Below, in pieces: positions 45,931 to 56,494 of a stretch of DNA of 64,000 nucleotides. The first letter of the stretch is position 1, and each line of letters begins with the position of its first letter. Below the pieces are notes generated by a model that was given only the letters and a program-made list of their open reading frames with translations, was not told the origin of the DNA and ran no database searches. Source of the stretch: Agapanthus africanus (taxonomy: Eukaryota > Streptophyta > Magnoliopsida > Asparagales > Amaryllidaceae); assembly GCA_030015575.1 (NCBI GenBank), contig JASDDO010000016.1:66089396-66153395 (forward strand), given 5' to 3'. Both the position numbers and the translations under genes were made by a program.

Positions 45931-48870
45931 TGTAACACCTTAGATTTCGGTTAGTGTCAATTTAGACGTTAATGCGGGTTTACTGTAAAAAGTTTACCAA
46001 TTCCGGTTCCTCACATTTCATAACATTTAATTAATAATTTTATTATTATTAGTTATGGCATGCACGCACGTGTGCATGTTAATGTGAGGTTTTGTTTGTG
46101 CTAATCTTGTTCTTAGCAACCATGGCACTTAACCATTTATCTAATCATTGCTTAAATCCTTTTACCTTAACTTAATCCTTTTTCTTGATATTTTGAGCGA
46201 GAAGAGGAGATATTTGTTTTGGAAGTGATGAGGTGTGTGTGAATGCATTGATGGTGCATTAATGCATGTAGTTACACTCACCTTCACCCTTAACCTCACC
46301 TCTCTCTCTCATTTCTTCATACACTCTCTCACTCAGTTCCCTTCTCATTTTATTCCCTCTCCCTTATCACAACTGAACACTCTCCATTTCTTCACAAATT
46401 AATCACAATCCTTCACAAATCTCATCAAAAATCACATCTTTGATCACCTTTTGCCTCTTAGATGCCTAGGAGCTTGCAAAGCTTGGATCTTTGAGTTATT
46501 TGGATTAGGTAATGATCACTTTCTGTTGTTTATGTGTTTATTTTGTAGCTTAGCTTGTTAGTTTCAGTTTAGATAGCGTTTGGTATCGTTTCGTGTAAAT
46601 ATCGTATTTTTAGTGCCTATATGTGACATCTGTGACCTGCTGTGACCCGAAAAGTTTACTAGAAAACCAAACAATGTTATTGTGTTGTACCTGAGACCCT
46701 GAGCCTTCACCTCAAGCACGAGACACCTTGCTCGGACCACGGCCGGCGACACGACGGCATTTTCCGGCGACCCCGGTTTTTGGGTTGAGTGGGTGTTTGG
46801 GTTTTTGAGGGTAGCTCTATGGTTTGGTTTGGGTATGTTTGGTTCTGTTTGTTTGTTGAGTTTTCTCTGTATACCAAATCTGGGATCACCTAGGTAGTTT
46901 CTTGTGTTACGTCTAAGCGCGATACGTTTTACGACACGGATCGTGCACTTTGAGTGGTTTTGCTCTTGAGTTGTTTTCGTCGTGTCGCTACGCACGTTAG
47001 CTACAATACGGACACTTGAGAGTAAGTTTTATGTTGTTGCGTCGGTCTAATATAGTTTGTGCGTGTTTTGGGTCTATTACTAATATACACTTGTTTATCG
47101 TTTTATTGTTTTAGGTTCGCAGGCGGGGACATCGGACGCTGCGACGAAAGGAAAACAGGTCGTAGACTTCACTTTGCCAGGAGCGTTGGTGAGTAGATTT
47201 AACATCTACAGGGGAATCGCCCGCATGGCGTTATGCGTTTGGGCTAGAGATGACTTGACTTGTCGCATATTCTATTTCATATTTAGAGTTGCACATACAC
47301 TTTATTGCTTAGATATTGTTGTGCTTGGACTAGTACCGTTAGGACACTGCACATATTATTAACGGCTCATGCTGCACGAGCACTGATTGTATGTCACACA
47401 CACCGTCAATAATTGCCATGTTACGCACAACACACATACATATATAATATTGTTTGGTTAGGGACATTGAGACATTGATTCATATTTCTTTATGCATGCG
47501 ACTTATAGCATACCTGTATACTTTAATTGCATACTTCACTTATACCCGGAGGGTATATCACATCATTACTGATAGGTAGATACCTATATCTTGCTATACC
47601 ATTAGGTTTACACATATATCTGGTTATAGCTACATATTTACCTTTACTTGATGTTATTTAGAATTGGTGAAATTAGGAACCGCATGATATATTATATTAA
47701 CTTGTTGCAGTTAATTAGCGGCTTTTCCTTTATATGCATACATTACAGTTTTATGTTGCGTATATTTTATTCATGGATTTTCGCATTGAGATATGGATTT
47801 TTCATGATATTTTCTGGATTTGGGGACCGTGGTAGTTCCATTAAATTATGCATTATTTGAAAAACCCGGTTTCCCTTGATATGATATTTCAGCATCCACC
47901 ATGAGATTTATCGGTTCTGATATATATACCGCATGCGAGGAAGAGTCGTGGGCCGTATGAGGGTACATGGTGGGGCTCGGAGGTACCCCGGGGCAAGAGT
48001 CGATGTAACATGCCCATGAGCCTACTAGGGGAACCATACCATCCGGTGACATTACCAATGACTCGACGATTATCGTATGGATACCGACGGGAGTCATGTA
48101 CATATGGATATGTGGAAAGACGAGGGTCAGAGCTAGGCACTCGGGTTTTTCGGATAGCATGTGATACGTACCTATCAGGGTGCCAATCATGGTGACAGCA
48201 CCCGATAGATCAACATTTCTGTGTAGATGCTTGACGCATTGTTTTCATGATATTTTACTCCTATGTATATATAACAGTGGAATGTGACACTCTTATATAT
48301 ATATATATATATATATATATTAGTGGAGTGGGACGCTAATATATATGCATACATATCAATTTATATACATTATCATATTTATTCATGCAAATATACCTAG
48401 GATATAAGAGATTCACTTGATATTGGATTTAGGACATTTGAGATTACTTGATATTGTACATAAAAGATATATGAGACTTACTTGATTTTGTATATTCGGG
48501 ATATATGAGATTTACTTGATGCTGTACATTCAGAATTAGTGATACTTATATATGATACGAGAGCAAATTTGGGGGATGATTTGAGGATTGGGATTTGGAT
48601 TGTCTTGATGGATTTTGATCCTAACATGATGTCAGGATTCCGTAGAAATGACATGTTTCACCCCATACTCCACATTTATTGTTTATGCACCGTTTCATGC
48701 ATTAGTGTACCTGCTAGAGTACCTTCCATTACTGTTGCATTTACATACCTTTATTCATATCATTTCTTCACGTATTAGTAGTACAGATATAGTACCTTAC
48801 ATGATTGTTGCATACAGATTGTCATATTATTATTGCTTTATGTATTAGTTGTACCTGTTAGTTTATCTTT
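45931..48870 (+). repeat. D2 3' LTR (cut by C5)
   Basis: TGTAACACCTTAG start, collinear with 39412-41138, plus 1205 bp (47492-48696) missing from the 5' LTR. That extra part matches the D1 LTR in reverse (for example 47860-48010 with 39000-39180), so it is original LTR sequence. It contains a (TA)n run (48294-48320) and four ~34-bp repeats with ACTTGAT (48414-48520). Cut at 48870. Confidence 0.88.
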
Positions 48871-49978
48871 TGTAGGGTTCCTAGGCACACTAATGAGGTC
48901 TCACAAGGCATCAACCATGCCAATTTCAAAAATTTCCGGTGCCGAGAAACCCTAACTAGATCGTTAACTAGAGTTTAGGGTGAAAATCGAACAAGTAAAC
49001 AACTTTACTAAGAAGTGAACGGAAATACAACCTTTGTAGATCCGGTCCTCCACCTCCATAGCTCCGTGATGAAGTCCCTCCGCTGTACCCATCGGATCCC
49101 GGACTCTCACGGTGGTTTCATCGAAAGAATGATCGGGCTAGGTCGTCGACATCGATGCCGAAGATGATCTACGTCGAGGCAACACAAGATCAAGCTCCCA
49201 CTTCACCAAGTCATGAAACTTGTGAAGAAAACGCCTTATACTACTTGGAAAGAGGTAGAGGATGAAGAAATAGGAAGTGGGTTCACTTTAGAATTGGATT
49301 TCTCACTCTTTTTCTCATTTCACCATTGTTGGTAGCAAGCTTCTTCATCTTGAAGAAGAAGAAGAAGATGATAATATGATAAGTGTTTTTAATAATAGAA
49401 AATGAGTGATCCTTATCATATTAGCAATCATGGTTATGTGTAAAGAGTAAACTAAGGTTAGGTGAATGGTTAGGTTAGGCATGAAACAAAAATGGTAGAC
49501 TTTTTCAAAGCTTCATGAAGCTTCAATGTAAAACAAAAGTAGCAACCATTTAATTTCTTGCCAAAATGAAATAAATAAATAAATTAATCGAATCCCTAAC
49601 CATTTACTTAACCAAGGTTTAAACTACACATACTCACAAACTTGCATGTATCATCAAACATGATACAATCAAGTGCACAAAAATATATAACATATACAAT
49701 GTGCACATTAAGTGAGAAAATCCATCTTAAATAAACCAATACTAGTAAATGCAAAGTAATATATCAAATATATAATTATACATTAAATCATTAAATCAAC
49801 ACTTGATTTAACGATCCGGTCATATCGCATATGACCGACCAGTATCCAATGTATCGACTTATCGAATCAATCCTCGATTCGATAACTAGGTTATATCGCA
49901 TACAACCATCCGATACATTCATCGCGAGAATAGAATACGGTATCATATACATACATTATTCTCGGTCCCGCACATATC
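48871..49978 (-). repeat. C5 3' LTR, distal part
   Basis: TGTAGGGTTCCTAGGCAC at 48871 is the reverse of the family LTR end (CCTAGGAACCCTACA). It continues at 60281 after C4, as shown by ATATC at 49974-49978 and 60276-60280. Confidence 0.92.
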
Positions 49979-52153
49979 TGTTAGTTATGTATATGCCCTA
50001 GAGGCCATTGTTGTACATATGATGTATATTATGATGGATGCTTAGATATATACAGAGAAGACTTTCTTGCTCGTCATGATAGTATGCTATTTGGTTTCAC
50101 TTTATCTTAACATGTTGACTTGTATTGGTTTACTGTTTTACTCTCACATGTTGATAAAGCCCTTAGGACTTGTACTCGACTACTGGGACTATGATGAGAT
50201 CATACTAGTGGGGCCGCGGTAGTCGATGAGTACATCCTATAACCGTTCCTAGTCGAGGGTATATCGAGACAGGGCATCGATACACCAGAGTAGACTAGCG
50301 TATACGCATCTTGACCCATATGATGGGCGATGGATGATCCCATATCCATCGGTGTTTGACATCAGAGATGGTGTACGGGTGCTCAGTGGAGACTGGGTAC
50401 ACTGGACGGACTCGCCGAGAACTCCCAGATGGTGATATACCACACGTCAGATGGCAGTTCTCCGGTGACACTGGTACAGGGTAGTCTGTAGACCCGAGAT
50501 CGTCATAGAGTCTTGTGTGATTCCCACTGTGCTTTGATTTCCACCTTGCCACGTCCAAGAGGGCGTGCAAAACTGTGGCTTTTGGGTACAGTCCCGAATC
50601 ACATGGAGGCAATGAGCGATAGGAGGGGATTCGTCTCTCCCGGTATAGGGAATTGATGTTGTGCTGTGTTCGATTGGCTATAACTGGAAGTCCCTGGCCA
50701 GGGCTGATATAGAGATTTACTGGTAAGTGTTACCAGTAGTTTCTCGACCCGTTATGAGCCACACATCGACACGACTTATCGGTTACTGGGGTCTGACGTA
50801 TACCACCCCTAGACTTGATATGCGACATATCAGACGAACAGACCGGACTGTACGGGAGTGTTACTAATCGGATTCACAGGAGAACGCACAGGCTAGCTTG
50901 TTGATCTTCTGATCGCTCAATACCTGGGTGGCTGTTACGTTTAGCTGACCGCTTGCAGCTTGTGAGTGTTTGATATGATCATCACCTGCTACCGGCGTAT
51001 TGACGATTCTTTAGAGTCCTACACAGAGGTTTCTTGGCTCAGGCGAAACGGAGTAGAGGCACATATGTGATATGTGCAGGACCGAGAATAATACGATATG
51101 GGATACCGTATTATATTCTCGCGATATTTAGATATGAACCGGGTCATCGGATCAAGTGTTGATTCGAGGAATCGGTACATGATATATTAGTCGGTAATAT
51201 TCGATATAGCCGGATCGTCGGATCAAGTGTTGATTCGATGATTTAATATATAATAATATATATGATATATTATTATATTAACTAATATTGGCTTGCTTTA
51301 TTATTTCATTTTCTCAGTGGATGATACATTGATATATATACGATATATGTTAATTGTATTATTTTCTTTTGTTGCAAATATATAATATATATGTGATATA
51401 TATTTTTGTGACATGTTATGATTAATTGTTAAACATGTTTAAGGATGATTAATTGAGATTAGGGTTTAATTTGGGTTAGTTGTTTCATGCATCTTCTAGA
51501 AGGTTTCTTATTTTGTCATTCTTAAGATATTTTCTTTAACTCAACTAAACCCTAACTCTAGTTATTTCTCTACAAAATCCTAGCCACTCATCCTTGACCT
51601 TGGTTAACAATTCAATCATATGATTATATTCCATTCATCACAAAAGAAAAAGGATTATTCTTTTTCCATTATCTTCTTCTTCTCTCTTGAAAGAAAAGCT
51701 TGCTAGATTTTCTTAAGTGATGATAAAATATGAGAAAATGATATAAAAGGAAAGCAAAAATACTACTCTCTCATCCTCATCTCATCTAGCCCATGGGATT
51801 TGTGTGTTCACTTCTTTAAGAGTGAGAAAGCTTGAGTCGTAGCAACTTCAAGGTAGATCATCGGAGATTTGGAATACGACAAGCTAGAATGGATAGTTCG
51901 AGTCGTGGAGCCTCTCATGAGTCCGGGAGATCGTGGATCGCGGCAAAGGGACTTCTACTCGGAGCTTGTGAAGTGAAGGAGCGGACTACAAAGGTTGTAA
52001 TCCCTCACACTTAGATAAAAGTTATCTTCTTGCATGTTAAAACCTAATAATCTAGCAAAGATCCCGGCTTTGGGTTGTTCGGCACGTCTAAAATTTAATC
52101 CGGGCATGTTTGATGCCTTATGAACCTTCACAAGAGTGCCTAGGAACCCTACA
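49979..52153 (+). repeat. C4 5' LTR
   Basis: TGTTAGTTATGTATATGCCC...CCTAGGAACCCTACA. TATA box TATAAAAGG at 51742-51750, giving ~1.8 kb U3 and ~0.4 kb R-U5. Palindromes CCCTGGCCAGGG (50692-50703) and ACTGGTAAGTGTTACCAGT (50719-50737). Confidence 0.97.
51742..51750 (+). promoter_or_regulatory. C4 LTR TATA box
   Basis: TATAAAAGG, about 400 bp from the LTR end, repeated at 59864 in the 3' LTR. Expected start of the element transcript ~30 bp downstream. Confidence 0.7.
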
Positions 52154-52154
52154 G

Positions 52155-52166
52155 TGGTATCAGAGC
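52155..52166 (+). promoter_or_regulatory. C4 primer-binding site
   Basis: TGGTATCAGAGC one base after the LTR. Confidence 0.97.
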
Positions 52167-52355
52167 CTAGCTAGAGCATTAGGCGATGTGTTTACGAAGT
52201 TAAAACTCCGATCGAACCCGAAACGACGCAAAAAGACCCCTCTCTGGAAATTTTTTAAATTTTGGGATTTTTCTGAATTAAAAATATGTAAAAAAATCAG
52301 CAGGGAATTCTAAGAATTTCCATAAAATACGATCCCCTAATTCGATTAAACGGCG

Positions 52356-52396
52356 GCGGAACCGCGGCGCAAGCATGGCTTGCGCGGCGGTTCCGC
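52356..52396 (+). other. C4 leader hairpin
   Basis: GCGGAACCGCGGCGCAAGC (52356-52374), loop ATG, GCTTGCGCGGCGGTTCCGC (52378-52396): 19-bp arms with a single mismatch, 190 nt after the primer-binding site. Confidence 0.85.
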
Positions 52397-53786
52397 TGCG
52401 GAACAGTGAGATCTTGACACGTGGGCTTTATGGTAATTTCCGTAGGTACTTGTTGATGCTTCTGGATATTTTTAACATTGATTCCAGTATTGTTTAAATC
52501 TGGGGTTTATTTGGTAATAGTAGATTCGATCAGAATTTTTAAGTTCGTATTTCTTTCCGGATATTTAGAAATTGTTAAACTAGTTGAACGGATATCATTA
52601 ACCGACTTTTTCCCGGTACGTAAAACTTTCAAGCGTTGAATTTTTATCGGGTTTAAATCATTCGGAAAATTGTACAAGTTAAGCGGTGGACCCTCTAGAA
52701 GACAGCAAACCTTAACTCAATTATGTGACCGTCTTGAACTGCCTTTTGAACCTTTGGGTTTGGGGCAGTACGGCGTGCCACATGTGAGGCGTTGGCTTGA
52801 CCCTTCTACGGCTGAATCACCGGTACTGTGACATATTCTGGGATTATTTGAACTCCGCTCAAGAGTTGAGCACTTTGGGAAATTTTGGGTGTTTGATTAT
52901 CTGTTCGGAAAGTTTAATACTTTATATTTATCTGGAATGTGATACAATATGTGGAATTCATAGAGTTAGGCCTGAAATGCGGAGTATGTGATATTTCGGA
53001 TTTACGATATCTAAAGTGATTGTGGATTCCAAATATTGTAGTTTTACACTTTCTTTTCTGTGACCGTAAGTGTAATATGTGATATTGCCGGTTTCGTTGC
53101 TATATGTCAACGACAATTGGGATGCGCATATTTACTTACGTTGATGATATGAGATATTATGTGTTGCTGTGATATGTTATATTGGATCGTCGCGATCAGA
53201 ATAGCCGGGGTTTTATGTGAGATGAGGGTTTTTATTTTCATTCATGTAAAATTCATTTGTAATGTAATATTCTTTTATTTGGGGCACTTCCAAGTTGCGG
53301 TTGATGTCACCAGTGTATATTATTTACTTTTCCGCATTAGGTAGACCCAAGGAGGGGAGCACAAGTAACCGGGTTCCAGGGTCCAGTGGGAGGCCATCTC
53401 GAGGAGTCGAGACCGGGTCTCCTAACCCTAGAATTGGCAGTGTTACTTGCCGCTCTCGTAGGGGTCTTGGGATGTGGGTTTGGCTATTCGTCGCGACCGT
53501 GGAATCCGTGTTTTATACAGGCTCGTATTAAAAACACGGACGTCCTAGTATATCCAATATTTCATATATGTTCTTCTGCTGCAATGTTCTGTGATGAGAT
53601 CATATTACTGACTGAGACGAATGCTTATACTATATATATATGCTGATATATAAATATTACTGCTTTCGTTTCTTCTGTGATGCTTAGGAAGCATAAACTG
53701 ATGGGATTTTTATTAATGAGATTAATAAAAGAAAAGAAACCTAAAGATGTTGTAGAATCAAAACTTTATAAAGGGTAGCTACAGTT

Positions 53787-54028
53787 TTGCTTTGCACAGC
53801 GATATATACGATATATCCTGCACCTTATTCGATGAGGAAAGGACCGAGATCCCTTCACCGGGAGTGACTCCTTTAGCAAAACTGACAGATGCTACAAAAC
53901 GCGGTTTGTCTTTTGATTGCTTTTAGTGTTTTGCTTTGCACAGCGGTATATATGATATATCCTGCACCTTATTCGATGAGGAAAGGGCCGACGATCCCTT
54001 CACCGGGAGTGACCCCTTTAGCGAAACT
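53787..54028 (+). repeat. Twin ~100-bp leader motifs of C4
   Basis: Two copies (about 53787-53882 and 53930-54028). Each reads TTTTGCTTTGCACAGCG, a TATATGATATATCCTGCACC stretch, GATGAGGAAAGG, and GATCCCTTCACCGGGAGTGA, ending in TTTAGC(A/G)AAACT. Both copies also occur in C1, C2 and C3. Confidence 0.8.
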
Positions 54029-54170
54029 AAGAAAAGCCTCAAAACACTCCTTTTCAAAATTACTCGATTCTATGACGATATCAAGTTCATTACGCTCAGG
54101 GTTTTCTGAAAAACCTGCGTAGCCCTCCGTCATTTCAGATAAAGACTAGTTAGTATTCGTGCTACGTTTG

Positions 54171-54364
54171 TTGACCTCCGTCAAGGCGTAGTGTGCGGTA
54201 GCTGATTAGTATTTACCTGCTTATGCATATGATGCAGATTGGATTAGGGTAGTCGTACGGCCTTGTTGACCTCCGTCAAGGGTCGTGCGGGTGGGTTTAA
54301 TTCAATCAAGAAATGACTGGTTGAACTTGACTAGTAGCCTATGGTTTGTTGACCTCCGTCAAGG
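54171..54364 (+). repeat. Three phased small hairpins in C4 leader
   Basis: TTGACCTCCGTCAAGG at 54171, 54266 and 54349. TTGAC pairs with GTCAA around a 4-nt loop. Spacing is 95 and 83 nt. Counterparts stand at the same place in C1, C2 and C3. Confidence 0.8.
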
Positions 54365-54781
54365 TCATAGGACACTAGGGGCAAAATATTATCGGGAATT
54401 TCAAGTGTTGAAATTTGCAATGAGATTGCAAACCTCCTATGAGATAGTTGGATCCTGATACCCACTGCGAGTAAGAGTTACTCCTGGGAGAGTTTTACAT
54501 AAGACAACTAGCCGATCAAGTAGGTTTCTAGAAAAGTGTTAACGAGGTTACGCCTCTGGGAAAACGAGGTTTACTTTAATTAGGTCCGTGCGAAAGCACG
54601 GGGAACCTCCCTCAAAGTACCGACACTGATCTGGCTGAAAGATTGACGAAATTGTAGGGTGTAATTAATCCCGGCTAATCTTACCTTTTAGGGTTTTAAG
54701 GTAGATTTGATAAAAACAGTGGGAGACATCCTGATTAGATAAGATAATAACCAATCTAATCTTGCAAGAGCATACGCTAAA

Positions 54782-55249
54782 GTGTTTTCTTCTCTCTCTC
54801 TCCAGGTAGCGACCATTTCAGGCCATAATCAAGATAATAATATGGATGTATTGACTAAACCTGATTATTGTACTGAGCAAGGGAACGTTGGACCCGTTCT
54901 TTCTTATAAGAGTTATAAGACTGAACAGGAAACAGGAGAATATCTAGATTCTCACGCCGCCCAAAAGAACATGCATGTTGATGCATCTTCTTCGGGTGTG
55001 TTAGTTATTGAGAACTGTTTCTCAGTTCACCCTACGTCCTGGGTATTAGATACCGGATCAGGATCCCACATATGTAAACAGTTACATGGGCTACGTAAAG
55101 GTAGAGAACTGGGAAAAGGTGATCATTCCGTTCAAGTAGGGAACGGTGCAAGTATTGTAGCCAAAGCAGTTGGCGAATATCACCTTGTATTACCAAGTCG
55201 TAATACACTGATTCTAAATGAATGCTATTATATACCGAACATGATGTGA
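54782..55249 (+). CDS. pol: C4 pol, protease part
   Basis: 155 codons opening the C4 pol frame. The ATG at 54782 lies in the pyrimidine tract and may not be the true start, because no gag precedes it. Residues 87-98 (WVLDTGSGSHIC) hold the aspartic protease active site, Asp at residue 90; the typical hydrophobic run and CYYIPNM end follow. In a normal copia element this is the protease that matures Gag-Pol. The frame ends at TGA 55247-55249, just where the pre-integrase region starts (NIISVSLL follows in frame). The family usually has Lys/Arg there, so this is a point nonsense change. Confidence 0.85.
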   Translation: MFSSLSLQVATISGHNQDNNMDVLTKPDYCTEQGNVGPVLSYKSYKTEQETGEYLDSHAAQKNMHVDASSSGVLVIENCFSVHPTSWVLDTGSGSHICKQLHGLRKGRELGKGDHSVQVGNGASIVAKAVGEYHLVLPSRNTLILNECYYIPNMM

Positions 55250-55270
55250 AACATTATATCAGTTTCTTTA

Positions 55271-56410
55271 TTGAGTAAAGAGGGATATAATTTTGTAGTA
55301 CAGGATAATGTTATGAACATATTCCTAGATCAAAAGTTGATTGCATCAGGCTCGTTACATAATGGCATATTCATTCTAAATCAGAATACAGTCCTCAATA
55401 TACAAAACACACACAAGAGGAAAAGTTCAGATATGAACGAATCCTACTTGTGGCATTGTAGACTTGGTCATATCAATGCAACACGACTGGCTAAGTTACA
55501 TAAAGATGGTTATTTGAATCCGTTCGAATTATCATCTTATGATACTTGCCATTCATGTCTCAAAGGAAAAATGACCAAAGCTCCGTTTAGTGGACACGGA
55601 GAAAGAGTTACCGAACTCTTAGGACTGGTACATAGTGATGTATGCGGTCCCATGTATACGCATGCCAGGAACGGTTCTTCCTACTTCATTACATTCACTG
55701 ACGATCTCTCAAGATTCGGATATGTATTCCTGATGAAACACAAGTCTGAAACTTTTGAGAAATTCAGAGAATATAAGCACGAAGTAGAGAACCAAACGGG
55801 CAAAAGTATTAAGATTCTTCGATCTGATCGAGGAGGTGAATACTTAAGCGGTGAGTTCCTAGATTATCTAAAAGAGAATGGGATTCTCTCTCAGCTTACT
55901 CCTCCTTATACACCACAGCACAACGGTGTATCTGAGCGGAGGAATCGCACCCTATCAGATATGGTGCGCTCTATGATGAGCGAGGCTGAGTTACCTATTT
56001 CCTTCTGGGGGTATGCGCTTGAGACAGCGGCATACATACTGAATAAAGTTCCTACCAAATCTGTGCCTACCACCCCATATGAGATATGGGAAGGGAAAAG
56101 ACCATATCTTAATTTTGTTAAGATATGGGGTTGCCCGGCTTATGTCAAAAGACGAAACCCGAACAAACTCGAGGCAAGATCTGTTTTATGTAAGTTTATT
56201 GGATATCACAAGCATTCGCGAGGGTATATTTTCTACCACAGTGAGGAACAAAGAGTGTTTGTTGCTCAACACGCCACCTTTTTAGAAAAGGAATTTCTTG
56301 CAAAAGAGATTAGTGGCACTGAGGTAGAACTGGAAGAAGTTCCAGCAGAACAAACTACAACAGATGATTTAGTGGAACCAGAGGATTCAGTAGTACCCGA
56401 CGAACCCTAG
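55271..56410 (+). CDS. pol: C4 pol, integrase part
   Basis: 379 codons from the first ATG, but the frame is open from 55250, right after the TGA. Integrase zinc module H62, H67, C93, C96 ([15 protein letters not shown]). Catalytic core D123 (HSDVCGP), D186 (RSDRGGEY) and E222 (GVSERRNR), the D-D-35-E spacing of retroviral-type integrases. The C-terminal region includes [11 protein letters not shown] and the acidic linker [20 protein letters not shown]. It inserts the DNA copy into the genome. The frame ends at TAG 56408-56410, where C3 has Gln before the PLxRSSR motif, so it is a CAG-to-TAG type change. RT follows in the same frame. Confidence 0.93.
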   Translation: MSKEGYNFVVQDNVMNIFLDQKLIASGSLHNGIFILNQNTVLNIQNTHKRKSSDMNESYLWHCRLGHINATRLAKLHKDGYLNPFELSSYDTCHSCLKGKMTKAPFSGHGERVTELLGLVHSDVCGPMYTHARNGSSYFITFTDDLSRFGYVFLMKHKSETFEKFREYKHEVENQTGKSIKILRSDRGGEYLSGEFLDYLKENGILSQLTPPYTPQHNGVSERRNRTLSDMVRSMMSEAELPISFWGYALETAAYILNKVPTKSVPTTPYEIWEGKRPYLNFVKIWGCPAYVKRRNPNKLEARSVLCKFIGYHKHSRGYIFYHSEEQRVFVAQHATFLEKEFLAKEISGTEVELEEVPAEQTTTDDLVEPEDSVVPDEP

Positions 56411-56494
56411 CCTCTCCGCCGATCTAGTAGGGCTTCTCATCCACCTGAGAGATACTACGGTTTTCTCATTGATGGTGGAAGCGAGGATTGCATC

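Larger units (their letters stand above)
39412..48870 (+). mobile_element. Ty3/gypsy Del/Tekay-type element D2, decayed
   Basis: 5' LTR 39412-41873, primer-binding site 41878-41888, decayed gag-pol 42119-45900, purine tract before 45931, and 3' LTR from 45931, cut at 48870 by C5. Target candidate TGATG (39407-39411). The internal region (~4.06 kb) is short and full of stops. About 735 bp of the 3' LTR is expected right of the window. RT and integrase motifs plus the LTR style (TGTAACG...GTCGTGACA) suggest a Del/Tekay chromovirus. Confidence 0.9.
52167..54781 (+). other. C4 gag-less leader
   Basis: 2.6 kb with no frame over ~86 codons and no Gag or zinc knuckle, although pol just downstream is nearly open. 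Conserved marks shared with C1-C3 in the same order: hairpin 52356-52396; blocks at 53330-53530; twin motifs (53787-53882, 53930-54028); hairpins 54171-54186, 54266-54281 and 54349-54364; and pyrimidine tract 54783-54802. Lack of Gag appears to be a family feature, not decay of one copy. Confidence 0.8.

Noticed and set aside
52155..52166. tRNA gene-like sequence at primer-binding sites
   Set aside because: Only the 3' tRNA-complementary end is present; no cloverleaf arms around it.
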